From: Leptolyngbyaceae cyanobacterium M65_K2018_010
GTDB lineage: Bacteria > Cyanobacteriota > Cyanobacteriia > Phormidesmidales > Phormidesmidaceae
Direction: 5' to 3'
Assembly: GCA_015295885.1 (NCBI GenBank)
Contig: DVEE01000475.1
Span: forward strand, 1 to 6,990
DNA length: 6,990 nucleotides
The notes below the pieces were generated by a model that saw only the letters and a list, made by a program, of their open reading frames with translations, made no database searches and had not been told where the DNA came from. Position numbers and translations under genes: made by a program. This document shows, piece after piece, positions 5,858 to 6,990 of the stretch (position 1 is the stretch's first letter; each line of letters opens with the position of its first letter).

Positions 5858-6990
5858 TTAACCCGCCGCCCCGTGGCCGATGCCCGTTTGGGCGATATGC
5901 TCATGGAGAGCCATTTCATCTTCATGGGCCATGGGCTTGAGGTCAAAGACAACTTTTTTGAGTTTGCCGGTAAAGGTATAGGGGGCTTTGTCTTCGTAGG
6001 CTAAATCGACCACCAGCCCATTATCGCGGCCAATGTCCATACCCGAATAGGAGGTGAACCCTACGGGTACGGTATGGGGAATCCTGCCCTCGCCAATCTT
6101 GTGATCGTTGGCGTAGAGGGTAACGTTCCCCCCAGTACCGGGCTTGGGTGCGTCGGCCTCAAAGAGCATTTTCACGGTCACATCGCCGGTGGGGAGCGGT
6201 TCCGTGGCGGTTTGCTTGTAGGTTTCTACCCCCAGGAAGGAGTAGGTGTGGTGCAGGCGGCGATCGCTATCGACCCATAGGCCGTAGCCGCCGATGAAAT
6301 CGGCATTGGCCACAATCACTCCTTCGGCCCCGCCTTCGGGAATGGTGAGTTCTGCCTCGATCGCATAGGATCGCCCATAGATGCGTGGGGTCATGCCGCG
6401 CTGGATATTCTGGACATCGTTGGCAAAGGTAAAGCGGGTATTCGTGGGTAGCGGCGGCAGCAGCCCGTACATCACCGATAGACCACCCATGAGTGGTAAC
6501 ACCCGATTCCGTTCAGCCTCTTGCCACCAGAGGTCCTGGAGTTCCTGCACCTTGTCGGGGTGCTGGGCAGCGATATTCTTGGCCTGGGAGAAGTCGTCAG
6601 GTAGATAATACAGTTCCCAAGGGGCATCCCGGTCCGGGTCCCAGCCAGATCCTGGCCCAAACCGTTTGATCGTCTCGGGGGAAAAGTCCCAGGGGATGCG
6701 GTCTGGTTTAGACGCGGCCCACCAGCCGTCTTTGTAGATGGCGCGGGCCCCCATGGCCTCAAAGTACTGAATGGTGTGGCGTTCGGGGGCATGGGCGTCC
6801 GCAAAGGTATAGAGGAAGCTAGTGCCGTCCATGGGTTCCTGCTCGATGCCGTCTACTACCTTGGGTTCCGGAATACCCACCGCTTCCAGGATGGTTGGAC
6901 CTAGGTCGATGCAGTGGGTAAACTGCGATCGCAATTCACCCACCGCTTTGATCCGAGCGGGCCAGGCAACCGCCATCGGGTCGCGCGTAC
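5858..6990 (-). CDS. Arylsulfatase, C-terminal 376 residues (5' end outside the window)
   Basis: The gene enters from the right edge: in-frame codons continue past 6990, reading TRDPMAVAWP, so the Met at 6976 is internal. The family (large alkaline arylsulfatases of the Pseudomonas AtsA-like group, about 750-800 residues) hydrolyses sulfate esters with a formylglycine nucleophile; that CxPxR site and most metal ligands are not in the window. Counting from Met 6976, visible blocks are the end of the sulfatase domain (DLGPTILEAVGIPEP, 24-38; DGTSFLYTF, 50-58; IQYFEAMGARAIYKDGWWA, 69-87; WELYYLPDDFSQAKNIA, 120-136). A beta-rich, lectin/LamG-like C-terminal domain follows (~200-348), with YAIEAEL, GGYGLWV, YSFLGVE, GNVTLYAND and DIGRDNG. 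The His-containing tail (HEDEMALHEH) is normal for the group. It heads a tight pair with the membrane protein gene. Confidence 0.92.
   Translation of the reverse strand, partial: TRDPMAVAWPARIKAVGELRSQFTHCIDLGPTILEAVGIPEPKVVDGIEQEPMDGTSFLYTFADAHAPERHTIQYFEAMGARAIYKDGWWAASKPDRIPWDFSPETIKRFGPGSGWDPDRDAPWELYYLPDDFSQAKNIAAQHPDKVQELQDLWWQEAERNRVLPLMGGLSVMYGLLPPLPTNTRFTFANDVQNIQRGMTPRIYGRSYAIEAELTIPEGGAEGVIVANADFIGGYGLWVDSDRRLHHTYSFLGVETYKQTATEPLPTGDVTVKMLFEADAPKPGTGGNVTLYANDHKIGEGRIPHTVPVGFTSYSGMDIGRDNGLVVDLAYEDKAPYTFTGKLKKVVFDLKPMAHEDEMALHEHIAQTGIGHGAAG

Overview
The window looks like a chromosomal segment of a cyanobacterium of moderately high GC. The palindromic octamer GCGATCGC (HIP1, a cyanobacterial genome signature) occurs eight times in 7 kb, both inside genes and between them. 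The protein families also fit (DUF4058, Uma2, DUF202 and a gene start that resembles cyanobacterial outer-membrane porins). I cannot name the genus; a filamentous Leptolyngbya/Nodosilinea-like organism would be a guess.

Layout. (1) Positions 1-43, minus strand: the first 14 codons of a gene running out of the window, with a good ribosome binding site; it resembles the signal peptide of SLH/OprB-type cyanobacterial porins. Its upstream region is long, non-coding and AT-richer, with a cluster of TTAGCC/GGCTAA dyads. (2) Positions 528-681, plus strand: a self-contained initiator tRNA-Met unit with promoter, tRNA with encoded CCA, and intrinsic terminator. (3) 718-1566, plus: an EamA-type DMT transporter, convergent with (4) 1581-2378, minus: a DUF4058 protein. 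(5) 2553-2966, minus: a small DUF202 (YidH-like) membrane protein. (6) 3113-3444, plus: the C-terminal half of a Uma2-family (DUF820) gene, truncated at its 5' end and frameshifted at a G run. (7) 3616-4953, minus: an intact DUF1254/DUF1214 protein, preceded at 5057-5197 by a degraded C-terminal fragment of a second DUF1214 gene. (8) 5274-5852, minus: an unrecognised integral membrane protein, 5 nt downstream of (9) 5858 to beyond 6990, minus: the C-terminal part of a large arylsulfatase.

How the genes fit together. Arylsulfatase, membrane protein and DUF1254/DUF1214 gene lie in that order on one strand. The first two are almost certainly co-transcribed; the third is separated by the gene fossil and has its own strong ribosome binding site. 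The rest is a mix of housekeeping (initiator tRNA), transport and poorly characterised families. I see no CRISPR array, no insertion sequence with recognisable ends, no phage module and no obvious defence system. The strongest unannotated signals are the two gene remnants (5057-5197 and 3113-3444), the dyad cluster ahead of the porin-like gene, and the unknown membrane protein coupled to the sulfatase.
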